39,542 nucleotides of DNA from Azoarcus sp. (GTDB lineage Bacteria; Pseudomonadota; Gammaproteobacteria; Burkholderiales; Rhodocyclaceae): NCBI GenBank assembly GCA_030656215.1, contig JAUSOD010000107.1, positions 1 through 39,542 on the forward strand. Direction: 5' to 3'. Positions 9,100-15,191 of the stretch are shown here, one piece after another. The notes below the pieces were generated by a model, which saw nothing but the letters and a program-made list of their open reading frames with translations, was not told the origin of the DNA and made no database searches. How positions within the stretch are numbered: position 1 is the stretch's first letter; each line of letters opens with the position of its first letter. The position numbers were made by a program, and so were the translations under genes.

Positions 9100-9324
9100 G
9101 GTTCTCTCGCACCAGATCGGAATTAATCGAGGACTTTGCCCGGGAAGCTGCGCTGATCGCGCGCCCGACATCCTAGCCATATTCAGAGCCGCGGGAGGGC
9201 AATCCGCTTACAGTGTTTTGCCCAAGGTGCGATTGTGCAACAGCGAACGCCAGAACGCGCTGTCAGCAGTGCTGCGGTCGGCCGTGTCCGCTCAGAAAGA
9301 GGCCGCCGACCGGACGATGTGCGC

Positions 9325-9609
9325 TTACTTCTTCAGTGCCCAGGCGGAACAGTAGCCTTCCGGACTGATCTCGGTATCTCCGGCGAACATCTTACAGCCG
9401 CCCAGGCTCTTGGCATCTGGTCCCGGAACGAAGTGGTAACAATTCGAACACTTCTTGTCGCCCGTCGGCGTGTCTTTGTACTTCAGACCCGTACGCATGG
9501 CCCCGTTCTGCGCCGCCAATACATTGGCGCTTGAAGCGATGAACGGAACAATGGCGAGCGCGCTGGCAATTTTGAAGATTCTGCGGCGGGTGGAGTCGGT
9601 CTGGTTCAT
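9325..9609 (-). CDS. High-potential iron-sulfur protein (HiPIP), Tat-exported
   Basis: This 94-residue precursor has a twin-arginine type leader (STRRRIFKIASALAIVPFIA) and a small mature domain with four cluster-binding cysteines: C54, C57, C72 and C87 (CSNC, GGC, GYC). The C-X2-C-X14-C-X14-C spacing and the final GYCSAWALKK are diagnostic of HiPIP, a periplasmic single-electron carrier holding a [4Fe-4S] cluster, usually passing electrons between the bc1 complex and oxidases or photosynthetic reaction centres. The ATG at 9607-9609 is preceded by GAGGAA. It appears monocistronic. Its electron partner is not encoded nearby. Confidence 0.93.
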   Translation of the reverse strand: MNQTDSTRRRIFKIASALAIVPFIASSANVLAAQNGAMRTGLKYKDTPTGDKKCSNCYHFVPGPDAKSLGGCKMFAGDTEISPEGYCSAWALKK

Positions 9610-9923
9610 GGTATTCCTCGAATGTCTGAGTGTCGGAAATCGGCAGCGTCCCATCACTGCCTGGGCAATTTGTCCTGGCTGTGCAGGCTGCTGAATAGGC
9701 GATGCTTGTCAGTAGTCCTCGCCGATCGCTGACAGCGGCGGACATCTCTCGTACAGCAAAGCTCGTGCCATCCATCCATGGAGGCGGAGACTTGCTGGAT
9801 TTGCGCGCTACCAAAGGGTTTCAGCCGAATCCATCGCCTATCCCCGATAGACGGTCAGCTGCCAAGGGCTGCCGATAGTGGCAGTGGAGGCAGTATTCGC
9901 GATTGAGGTGACAGACCAGAGTG
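9610..9923. other. 314-bp intergenic region, no gene seen
   Basis: This lies between the HiPIP gene and the DUF2141 gene, both on the minus strand. It must hold the HiPIP promoter, but I could not identify convincing -35/-10 boxes. Short open frames here lack ribosome-binding sites and family resemblance. Confidence 0.5.
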
Positions 9924-10346
9924 TCAGTAGCGCACATCGATGCTGATGCTGCGCGGGGTGTCGGCGATCTCGAAGGCACTGTCGTCGAAGGCCGGCGGGC
10001 CGATCACCGACGGATTGTTCGACAGGCCGTAGCCCTCGGTGGGGAACATCCCCAGGCGACGGTTCAGCTCGCCGTTACCGTCCTCGTCGTGATAGGCCAT
10101 GATCGCGTAACGGCCCGGTGGCACATTGTCGAAGCGGACCACGACGGTGCCGGGTGCGGCCGGTGCCTGCTGTACGGAAAAGGCCCGCTCCTCCTTGCGG
10201 AAGGTCTTCGGGTCTTCGTAGAGGCCGACGCGCACGGCTCCGCGTGCATGCTGCACGCCGGCGAGGCTCACTTCCAGCGGCTGGCCGGCGAGTACCGAGC
10301 CCGCGCCGAGCGCGCCGAACAGGAAGATGAAAAGGTGCGAATTCAT
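9924..10346 (-). CDS. DUF2141 domain-containing exported protein
   Basis: This 140-residue protein has a signal peptide (MNSHLFIFLFGALGAGSVLA, cleavage after VLA). The beta-rich DUF2141 domain follows, recognised by RVGLYEDPKTF, VVVRFDNVPPGRYAIMAYHD, then DEDGNGELNRRLGMFPTEGYGLSNN. The DxDGNGELN stretch resembles a calcium-binding loop and is common in this family. Function is unknown; family members are small periplasmic or outer-surface proteins. It lies downstream of the peroxiredoxin gene on the same strand, separated by a strong hairpin, so it may be only partly co-transcribed with it. Confidence 0.88.
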   Translation of the reverse strand: MNSHLFIFLFGALGAGSVLAGQPLEVSLAGVQHARGAVRVGLYEDPKTFRKEERAFSVQQAPAAPGTVVVRFDNVPPGRYAIMAYHDEDGNGELNRRLGMFPTEGYGLSNNPSVIGPPAFDDSAFEIADTPRSISIDVRY

Positions 10347-10373
10347 GGTCAGGGTTCCAAGGTGAAACGAAGG

Positions 10374-10414
10374 GGCAAGCGGTCGCTGTCAGTTTGCCGT
10401 GCGAACCGCTTGCC
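10374..10414 (-). terminator. Strong stem-loop downstream of peroxiredoxin gene
   Basis: GGCAAGCGGT-CGC (10374-10386) pairs with GCGA-ACCGCTTGCC (10401-10414) through 13 base pairs with one bulge. On the minus strand it follows the peroxiredoxin stop by 7 bases and is followed by a T-rich but interrupted CCCTTCGTTTC. It could be a terminator, or a processing/stability hairpin that lowers expression of the downstream DUF2141 gene. Confidence 0.5.
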
Positions 10415-10420
10415 TGCGAC

Positions 10421-11065
10421 TCAAAGTGACTTGGTCGAGTAGTACCAGTCGACCGTGTCGTAGCCCTCCGACGCGCGCTTGTCGGCCGCCTCGGCGGTCT
10501 TCGGCGGCGGCACGATCACCGGCTTGCCCGGGCACCAGTTCTCCGGCGTGGCCACGCCGTTGGCATCCGAAGTCTGCATTGCCTGGAGCAGGCGGACGAA
10601 CTCGTCGATGCTGCGACCGTTGCTCATCGGGTAGTACACCATCGCGCGCAGGATGCCGTTCGGGTCGATGAAGAAGGTCGCACGCACCGCCTGGGTGTCC
10701 GCCGCGCCCGGATGCACCATGCCATAGGCACGGGCGACGTCCATCTTGATGTCCTCGATGATCGGGAAAGTGATATCGACGCCGAATTTCTCCTTGATGT
10801 TGCGCGTCCAGGCCAGGTGCGAGAACAGGCTGTCGATCGACAGACCGAGCAACTCGCAACCCATCTCGGCGAACTTCGGCGCCGCGTTGGCGAAGCCGAT
10901 GAACTCGGTGGTGCACACCGGGGTGAAATCGGCCGGGTGGGAGAACAGGATCAGCCATTTGCCACGGTAGTCCTCCAGTTTGCGGTCGCCGTGGGTGGTC
11001 TTGACGTTGAAGCCGGGTGCCGCTTCGTTCAGGCGGGGGAAGCTTGCTTGCGGTACGTTTTCCAT
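10421..11065 (-). CDS. Prx6-type peroxiredoxin
   Basis: This 214-residue cytoplasmic thiol peroxidase reduces hydrogen peroxide and organic hydroperoxides. The N-terminal AhpC/TSA domain has the peroxidatic C51 in FSHPADFTPVCTTEF. The C-terminal 1-cysPrx_C domain includes C178 (NWCPGKPV) and a further cysteine at C70. The long C-terminus ending VDWYYSTKSL and the IEDIKMDVARAYGM segment fit the Prx6 group, in which archaeal and bacterial members may use C-terminal cysteines. The ribosome-binding site AAGGAGCA precedes the ATG. A long palindrome 42-75 bases upstream suggests regulation, plausibly by oxidative or sulfur stress (inference). Confidence 0.92.
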   Translation of the reverse strand: MENVPQASFPRLNEAAPGFNVKTTHGDRKLEDYRGKWLILFSHPADFTPVCTTEFIGFANAAPKFAEMGCELLGLSIDSLFSHLAWTRNIKEKFGVDITFPIIEDIKMDVARAYGMVHPGAADTQAVRATFFIDPNGILRAMVYYPMSNGRSIDEFVRLLQAMQTSDANGVATPENWCPGKPVIVPPPKTAEAADKRASEGYDTVDWYYSTKSL

Positions 11066-11106
11066 GATGTTGCTCCTTGGTCGTGAGGCTTGTGTGCCGT
11101 TGATTT

Positions 11107-11140
11107 GCCCTAAATATAAGCAATATCTAATATTTAGGGC
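11107..11140. promoter_or_regulatory. 34-bp near-perfect palindrome upstream of peroxiredoxin gene
   Basis: Arms GCCCTAAATATAAG (11107-11120) and CTAATATTTAGGGC (11127-11140) are complementary at 13 of 14 positions around CAATAT. The AT-rich core stands out in GC-rich DNA and lies where the promoter should be, 42-75 bases before the peroxiredoxin ATG. It is a strong operator candidate. I cannot match it to Fur, OxyR, NsrR or IscR consensus sequences with confidence. Confidence 0.55.
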
Positions 11141-11588
11141 GATTGAATCTCGCTTTCCTTCTCATAGTCGGTGTTCATTGAGGAGAGATCCCCTTGAATA
11201 TCGGTGTGCACGGATGTTGAGGCAAGGGCTGTGCCAAGGCGGGAAGAGGGACGCCAGAAATGCAGAAGCCCTTCTGGCTCAAGAAGCCGCGGCCTTGAAG
11301 CGGACGGTGAGCTGGCCACGGAGCACTGCCAGATCAGAGAATTACTGCCAAAAGCCGCCAAAGTGGCAGTCATCAGCGCAGAGAAGCATCGTCGGCTGCG
11401 GCCCGAGTGAAGCAATCGCGAGCATTCGGCGCTGGGATAGCGCTCAAATCGTCCGGCTACGGGTGGTCGGGCACGGCCGAACTGCGAGAACAGCGACAGC
11501 AGGGCGTCGATGTGGCATGTACGTTGCTCCAGCAAGAATGCGCAGGCAATAGCACGCATTCATCCAACACCACCACACAGGGGAAACG
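11141..11588. other. Gene-poor 450-bp stretch
   Basis: Several mid-length open frames occur on both strands (for example minus 11134-11559 and plus 11204-11410), but none has a ribosome-binding site, a recognisable domain or normal composition. Paired short motifs such as TGCC...GGCA occur. It may be decayed coding or intergenic repeat sequence. I see no functional RNA or gene that I can support. Confidence 0.4.
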
Positions 11589-11669
11589 ATGGCACCCGAA
11601 ATCACGATGAGTATCCTGGTCGGCGCCGACAATGCCGGCCGCTACATCCTCGACGAGGCGCGCCCGTGA
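11589..11669 (+). CDS. Possible 26-aa leader peptide upstream of DUF3817 gene
   Basis: The short frame MAPEITMSILVGADNAGRYI... (26 residues) starts with ATG 6-7 bases after AGGGGAAA, a plausible ribosome-binding site, and ends in a TGA overlapping a GTG (GTGA at 11666-11669). That GTG is an alternative start of the next gene. It has no recognisable domain. It could be a translated coupling peptide, a gene remnant or chance. Confidence 0.2.
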   Translation: MAPEITMSILVGADNAGRYILDEARP

Positions 11670-11710
11670 GCGCCCGCACACTCGACACCGACAAGGGTCA
11701 CGACCGATCA

Positions 11711-12007
11711 ATGAGCGGGCATCGCAAGTGGGTCTACTGGCTGGCCTTTGCCGACGGATTGGCGCTGCTGGCGTTGGTCTTCGTCGCCGTGCCGGTCAAG
11801 TACCTGCTCGACCTGCCCCTTGGGGTGAAGATCCTCGGACCGGTGCACGGCACGCTGTTCCTCTCGCTGGCACTCGCGACATTCACCGCGCTCGCGCGCA
11901 GGGCGATTCGGCCCGGTCTGGCGGCCCTGCTACTCATCGGTGCGCTGCTGCCGCTGGGCGCATTCTTCGCCGACCGGGCGCTGAAGCGCGCCTATCCCTC
12001 ACTGTAA
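11711..12007 (+). CDS. DUF3817 family small membrane protein
   Basis: This 98-residue protein has three hydrophobic helices (YWLAFADGLALLALVFVAV, GPVHGTLFLSLALATFTAL and LAALLLIGALLPLGAFFAD) and the conserved KYLLDLPLGVKILGPVHG segment, which is the hallmark of DUF3817 (YdzA-like) proteins. Function is unknown. I placed the start at the ATG 11711. An in-frame GTG at 11666, coupled to the short upstream frame, would add 15 residues (VSARTLDTDKGHDRS). Neither start has a strong ribosome-binding site (AAGGG about 12 bases before the ATG). Confidence 0.8.
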   Translation: MSGHRKWVYWLAFADGLALLALVFVAVPVKYLLDLPLGVKILGPVHGTLFLSLALATFTALARRAIRPGLAALLLIGALLPLGAFFADRALKRAYPSL

Positions 12008-12249
12008 GACCACGTTTGCGGGCCCTGCATAGCATGGCGGACCGCGCCAACGGACTGCCATGATGGTCACAACTCCTGCCAAGAGGCCTGTCATTGGCAG
12101 CCACGGCATCTTGATGGTGGCCTGGACGCAGACGCAGGGGCTTGAATCGGCTGGACTTTCTCCTGGATACGATGCTGGCACGATTCCTGTATGGGATGGA
12201 GGGCAAAGCGCCATGGCGTTCACCCACTCCAAGCCTAAAGGAAGCCTCG

Positions 12250-12642
12250 ATGCAGAACCGCCTTCTCGCCGACAAATACCCGATCCATTTGCTCGAACTC
12301 GAAAAGAGCGAAACCCCTTACGAACACCTGGACGAGCTGCTCCGGGCGATCGAGGCCAAAGCCGAGGTCGATCCGACCGTGCGCCTGATCGCGATCTTCG
12401 ACCACCACGCCCACACCACGATGATCGGCGGCGAGATCCGCCCCGACATCCTTGCGGCGAAGAACCTGATCTTCTGCTTCGGCACCAAGTTACCCGACCC
12501 GGCCATGCTCGCCGTGCGCCCGCGCTCGATCGGCATCGCCGAACTGCCCGACCGCTTCGTCATCAGCTTCCTCGAGGCACCGATGCCAGAGGCCAACCGC
12601 AAGATGACCGAGTGGGTCCTGGATCTGCGCAAGCCCGACTGA
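12250..12642 (+). CDS. DUF6858-like conserved hypothetical protein
   Basis: This 130-residue cytoplasmic protein has an alpha/beta pattern with conserved-looking blocks: LADKYPIHLLELEKSETPYE, LIAIFDHHAHTTMIGGEI, AKNLIFCFGTKLP, VRPRSIGI and FVISFLEAPMPEAN. From memory this matches an uncharacterised family annotated DUF6858; I know no function for it. The HHAHT motif could bind metal, which is inference only. The start is the ATG at 12250, preceded by AAAGGAAG; an upstream in-frame ATG at 12142 would add 36 unlikely residues. It lies 60 bases upstream of the DsrE-like gene and may be co-transcribed with it. Confidence 0.7.
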   Translation: MQNRLLADKYPIHLLELEKSETPYEHLDELLRAIEAKAEVDPTVRLIAIFDHHAHTTMIGGEIRPDILAAKNLIFCFGTKLPDPAMLAVRPRSIGIAELPDRFVISFLEAPMPEANRKMTEWVLDLRKPD

Positions 12643-12702
12643 ATCGCCAGAACGTAATCTCACGCTCCACCCAACTGCTTCAACTACATGGAAATCACGC
12701 AA

Positions 12703-13119
12703 ATGAAGAAACTACTCCTGGCCCTCGCATTCACCCTCGGCTCCAGTGCCGCCATGGCCGACAAGCAGGCAGTGACCGTTGTCCTCAGTGACGCCAGCAC
12801 GATGACCCAAGGCATGGCAATGGTGCTCGCCAACCAGATGCAGGAACAGGGCGCGCAGGTCGACATCCTGCTGTGCGACAAGGCTGGCGACCTCGCGCTG
12901 AAGAACGTCGGCGGCGAAGTCATGAAGCCGAACAACGTCACCCCGGCACAGTTGCTCAATGCCGCGATGAAGAAGGGCGCGACCGCTTCCGTCTGCGCGC
13001 TCTACCTGCCCAATTCCGGCAACAAGCCGGAAGACCTCAAAGATGGCGTCACCCCGGCCAAACCTGCCGACATGGCCCGCGCTTTGCTGGAACCCAATCG
13101 CAAGGTAGTGAGCTTCTGA
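12703..13119 (+). CDS. Periplasmic DsrE-like protein
   Basis: This 138-residue precursor has a clear signal peptide (MKKLLLALAFTLGSSAAMA). The mature domain has the DsrE/DsrF-like fold pattern: QAVTVVLSDASTMTQGMAMV, GAQVDILLCDKAGDLAL, TPAQLLNAAMKKGATASVCA. Two cysteines remain, C in LLCD and C in SVCAL. The DsrE/TusD family includes sulfur-relay and peroxide-stress proteins; exported single-domain members are uncharacterised. An in-frame ATG at 12688 (MEITQM) is an alternative start; I prefer 12703 because it begins the signal peptide. The last bases and the downstream region are duplicated at 16762-17001. Confidence 0.75.
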   Translation: MKKLLLALAFTLGSSAAMADKQAVTVVLSDASTMTQGMAMVLANQMQEQGAQVDILLCDKAGDLALKNVGGEVMKPNNVTPAQLLNAAMKKGATASVCALYLPNSGNKPEDLKDGVTPAKPADMARALLEPNRKVVSF

Positions 13120-13297
13120 GTTGCAAGGGGTCGGAAGGATCGGCAATCCACCGCCCCTACCGACCCGCCGCCCACCGCTGCAAGCACTCGGTCAAGGCGC
13201 GGGTTTCGCCCAGCGCAGCGAGTTGATGGTCGATCGCATCGTACTTGCCGCACACCACATCGGCCAGGCCGCCGCTGGCGACGATGGATTCGATGTC
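13090..13297. repeat. Left copy of duplicated dsrE-end/ykgJ-end junction
   Basis: This segment closely matches 16762-17001. Shared blocks include GAACCC-ATCGCAA, GAGTTGCA-GGGGTCGGAAGGA, TCGGTCAAGGCGCGGGTTTC and GCGAGTTGATGGTCGATCGC. It covers the last codons of the intact dsrE-like gene, the spacer and the 3' end of a truncated ykgJ copy. Similarity stops at about 13297. The two copies are direct repeats bracketing the photolyase operon. Confidence 0.85.
13157..13297 (-). pseudogene. Truncated YkgJ-family gene, 3' end only
   Basis: Read on the minus strand, this encodes DIESIVASGGLADVVCGKYD... to the end QRWAAGR followed by TAG. It is nearly identical to the C-terminus of the intact YkgJ-family protein encoded at 16861-17370 (DIESIVASGGLADVVWGNHD... 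ERWEAGR). The cysteine motifs are absent. An open frame continues upstream to 13375 with an unrelated N-terminus, but nothing suggests that the chimera is functional. Confidence 0.8.
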
Positions 13298-13386
13298 ACC
13301 CCCAAGAAAGATGATCGCGGCCGCACGCAGAGGACACCCCGCAGGAAGCACTAACAGTATGTCCTCGACAAACATGGGCGCACATT

Positions 13387-13414
13387 TTGCAATTCAGCCT
13401 ACCTCGCCTATCAT
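13387..13414 (+). promoter_or_regulatory. Candidate sigma-70 promoter of photolyase operon
   Basis: TTGCAA (13387-13392) and TATCAT (13409-13414) are separated by 16 bp in an AT-richer stretch about 90 bases before the photolyase ATG. The segment 13298-13502 has no gene and no match in the right-hand repeat copy. I did not find a MerR/LitR-type TGTACA operator. Confidence 0.35.
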
Positions 13415-13502
13415 TCCGCTCACAGCAAACATTTTGTCCACAACAAACACCTTTCGTTCGTAGAGCAAGCCGCTGTATCCCCTTGCGTTTGGAAGGCTTC
13501 GA

Positions 13503-15041
13503 ATGCCTTATAGCGTTGTCTGGTTCAAGCGCGACCTGCGCGTGCACGATCATGCCGCGCTAACGGCAGCGGCTGCGCGCGGACCGGTGCTATGCCTCTA
13601 CATCGTCGAACCCAGCCTGTGGGCTGCAAGTGACGCGGCACGTCAGCACTATCACTTCATCCTGGAATGCCTGCGTGAGGTGTACCGTGCGCTGCGTGAG
13701 CATGGCGGGCGGGTGCACGTGGTGTGCGGAGAGCTCACCGACGTGTTGACGCGACTCCACGCAGCGGCACCGTTCGATGCGCTCTACGCCCATGAGGAGA
13801 CAGGCAATGACCTGAGCTTCCAGCGCGACCGGGCGGTTGCGCGGTGGTGTCGGTCGCGTGGCGTACAGTGGCAGGAATTTCCGCAGTTCGGCGTGGTGCG
13901 GCGCCTGCGCAACCGCGACGCGTGGCAGGCACGCTGGGAGTCCCACGCCGCCCAGCCCTGTCTGCCGGTGCCCGCGACCATGCGCTTCGCCCCTCTGCCG
14001 TGGGCCGACACGCCGCCTCCCGATGCTTCCGCCCTGGGCTTGACGTGCGCAGAGCCCCCGTTTCGCCAACGCGGTGGGCGGACACTGGCGGCACTCACCC
14101 TCGAGGATTTCCTCAACGAGCGCAGCCTGCAGTATCGCGGTGGAATCTCGTCGCCGCTGCGGGCGCCGAGCGCGTGCTCGCGACTGTCGCCCTACCTTAG
14201 CTTCGGCTGTCTGAGCCTGCGCGAGGTAGTGCAGGCGACGCGCGCGCAGATCGTCCGGCTGCCACCTTCTGCCACTCGCCACCGCGCCGGCCTGAACGCG
14301 TTCATCAGCCGGCTGTACTGGCATTGTCACTTCATCCAGAAGCTGGAGAGTGAGCCCGAACTGGAAACCCGCAACCTGCATCGTGGCTACGATGGCTTGC
14401 GCGAAGCAGACTGGAACCCCGACCACTTTGCCGCATTGGCCGCGGGGCGGACCGGCTGGCCGCTGGTGGACGCCTGCGTTGCCATGTTGCGCGAAACTGG
14501 CTGGCTGAATTTCCGCATGCGCGCGATGCTGGTGTCGGTGGCTGCTTATCCGCTGTGGCTACACTGGCGGCCGGTCGGCACCTGGCTGGCGCAGCAGTTT
14601 CTGGACTACGAACCGGGCATCCACTGGCCGCAAATGCAGATGCAATCGGGCACCACAGGCATCAATATCCCGCGTATCTACAACCCGATCAAGCAGGCCC
14701 GCGACCACGACCCGGATGGACACTTCGTACGCCACTGGCTGCCATACATGCGGCAAGTGCCCGACACCTGGCTATTCGAGCCGTGGAGGATGCCGGCGGA
14801 ACTGCAGCAACGCATCGGTCTGAACCCGGGCGTCGACATCCCGCAGCCGCAGGTCGAGCTCGAGCTGGCCACCCGCCAGGCCCGCGAGCGCCTGTTCGCG
14901 CTACGCGCCGAACCTGCAGTAAAGGCCGCCAAACCGGCCATCGTCGATAAACATGGCTCGCGCAAGCGGCCACCCCGGCGGCGCGCAGGCACGCCCGTGT
15001 CGCGCAGCGCCGACATCGGCCAACTCAAGCTGGCACTCTGA
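13503..15041 (+). CDS. Cryptochrome/DNA photolyase family flavoprotein
   Basis: This 512-residue protein has an N-terminal alpha/beta photolyase domain (VVWFKRDLRVHDHAAL, about residues 1-130) and a C-terminal FAD-binding helical domain with SRLSPYLSFGCLSLREV, GWPLVDACVAMLRETGWLNF and RMRAMLVSVAAYPLWLHWRP. Family members repair UV photoproducts or sense blue light. Where E. coli CPD photolyase has the NGGWQW stretch, this protein has EPGIHWPQMQMQSGTTGIN, so repair activity cannot be assumed. The lysine/arginine-rich tail (residues about 480-500) may bind DNA. GGAAGG precedes the ATG. Its stop abuts the DUF2256 start (TGAATG), placing it first in a tightly coupled light-repair operon. Confidence 0.88.
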   Translation: MPYSVVWFKRDLRVHDHAALTAAAARGPVLCLYIVEPSLWAASDAARQHYHFILECLREVYRALREHGGRVHVVCGELTDVLTRLHAAAPFDALYAHEETGNDLSFQRDRAVARWCRSRGVQWQEFPQFGVVRRLRNRDAWQARWESHAAQPCLPVPATMRFAPLPWADTPPPDASALGLTCAEPPFRQRGGRTLAALTLEDFLNERSLQYRGGISSPLRAPSACSRLSPYLSFGCLSLREVVQATRAQIVRLPPSATRHRAGLNAFISRLYWHCHFIQKLESEPELETRNLHRGYDGLREADWNPDHFAALAAGRTGWPLVDACVAMLRETGWLNFRMRAMLVSVAAYPLWLHWRPVGTWLAQQFLDYEPGIHWPQMQMQSGTTGINIPRIYNPIKQARDHDPDGHFVRHWLPYMRQVPDTWLFEPWRMPAELQQRIGLNPGVDIPQPQVELELATRQARERLFALRAEPAVKAAKPAIVDKHGSRKRPPRRRAGTPVSRSADIGQLKLAL

Positions 15042-15191
15042 ATGCGCATGCGCAAGAAAGCCGACCTGCCGAGCAAGCCCTGCACACACTGCCGCCGTCC
15101 CTTTGTATGGAGGAAGAAGTGGGCACGCTGCTGGGAAGAGGTCCGCTACTGTTCGGAGCGCTGCCGCAACACCGGGAAGAAGACCCCATGA
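15042..15191 (+). CDS. DUF2256 small zinc-ribbon-like protein
   Basis: This 49-residue basic protein has the pattern MRMRKKADLPSKPCTHCRR then PFVWRKKWARCWEEV and RYCSERCR. The cysteine pairs CTHC and CSERC are arranged as in DUF2256 proteins, short putative zinc-binding proteins typically encoded beside cryptochrome/photolyase genes. Function is unknown; a role as a DNA- or photolyase-binding accessory is plausible. It starts 1 base after the upstream stop triplet begins its last base (stop 15039-15041, start 15042). Its TGA overlaps the next ATG (ATGA at 15188-15191), so it is wedged between two photolyase genes and very probably translated with them. Confidence 0.85.
   Translation: MRMRKKADLPSKPCTHCRRPFVWRKKWARCWEEVRYCSERCRNTGKKTP

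Noticed and set aside
7015-9355. Plus-strand frames opposite the two-component genes
   Set aside because: They have no family resemblance and the minus strand carries complete kinase and regulator motifs.
11134-11559. A 141-codon minus-strand gene in the gene-poor region
   Set aside because: No ribosome-binding site, no domain, low-quality composition, and its 3' end runs into the peroxiredoxin palindrome.
13157-13375. A 72-aa gene on the minus strand left of the photolyase operon
   Set aside because: Its C-terminal two thirds are a copy of the ykgJ 3' end and its N-terminus is unrelated; treated as a pseudogene fragment.
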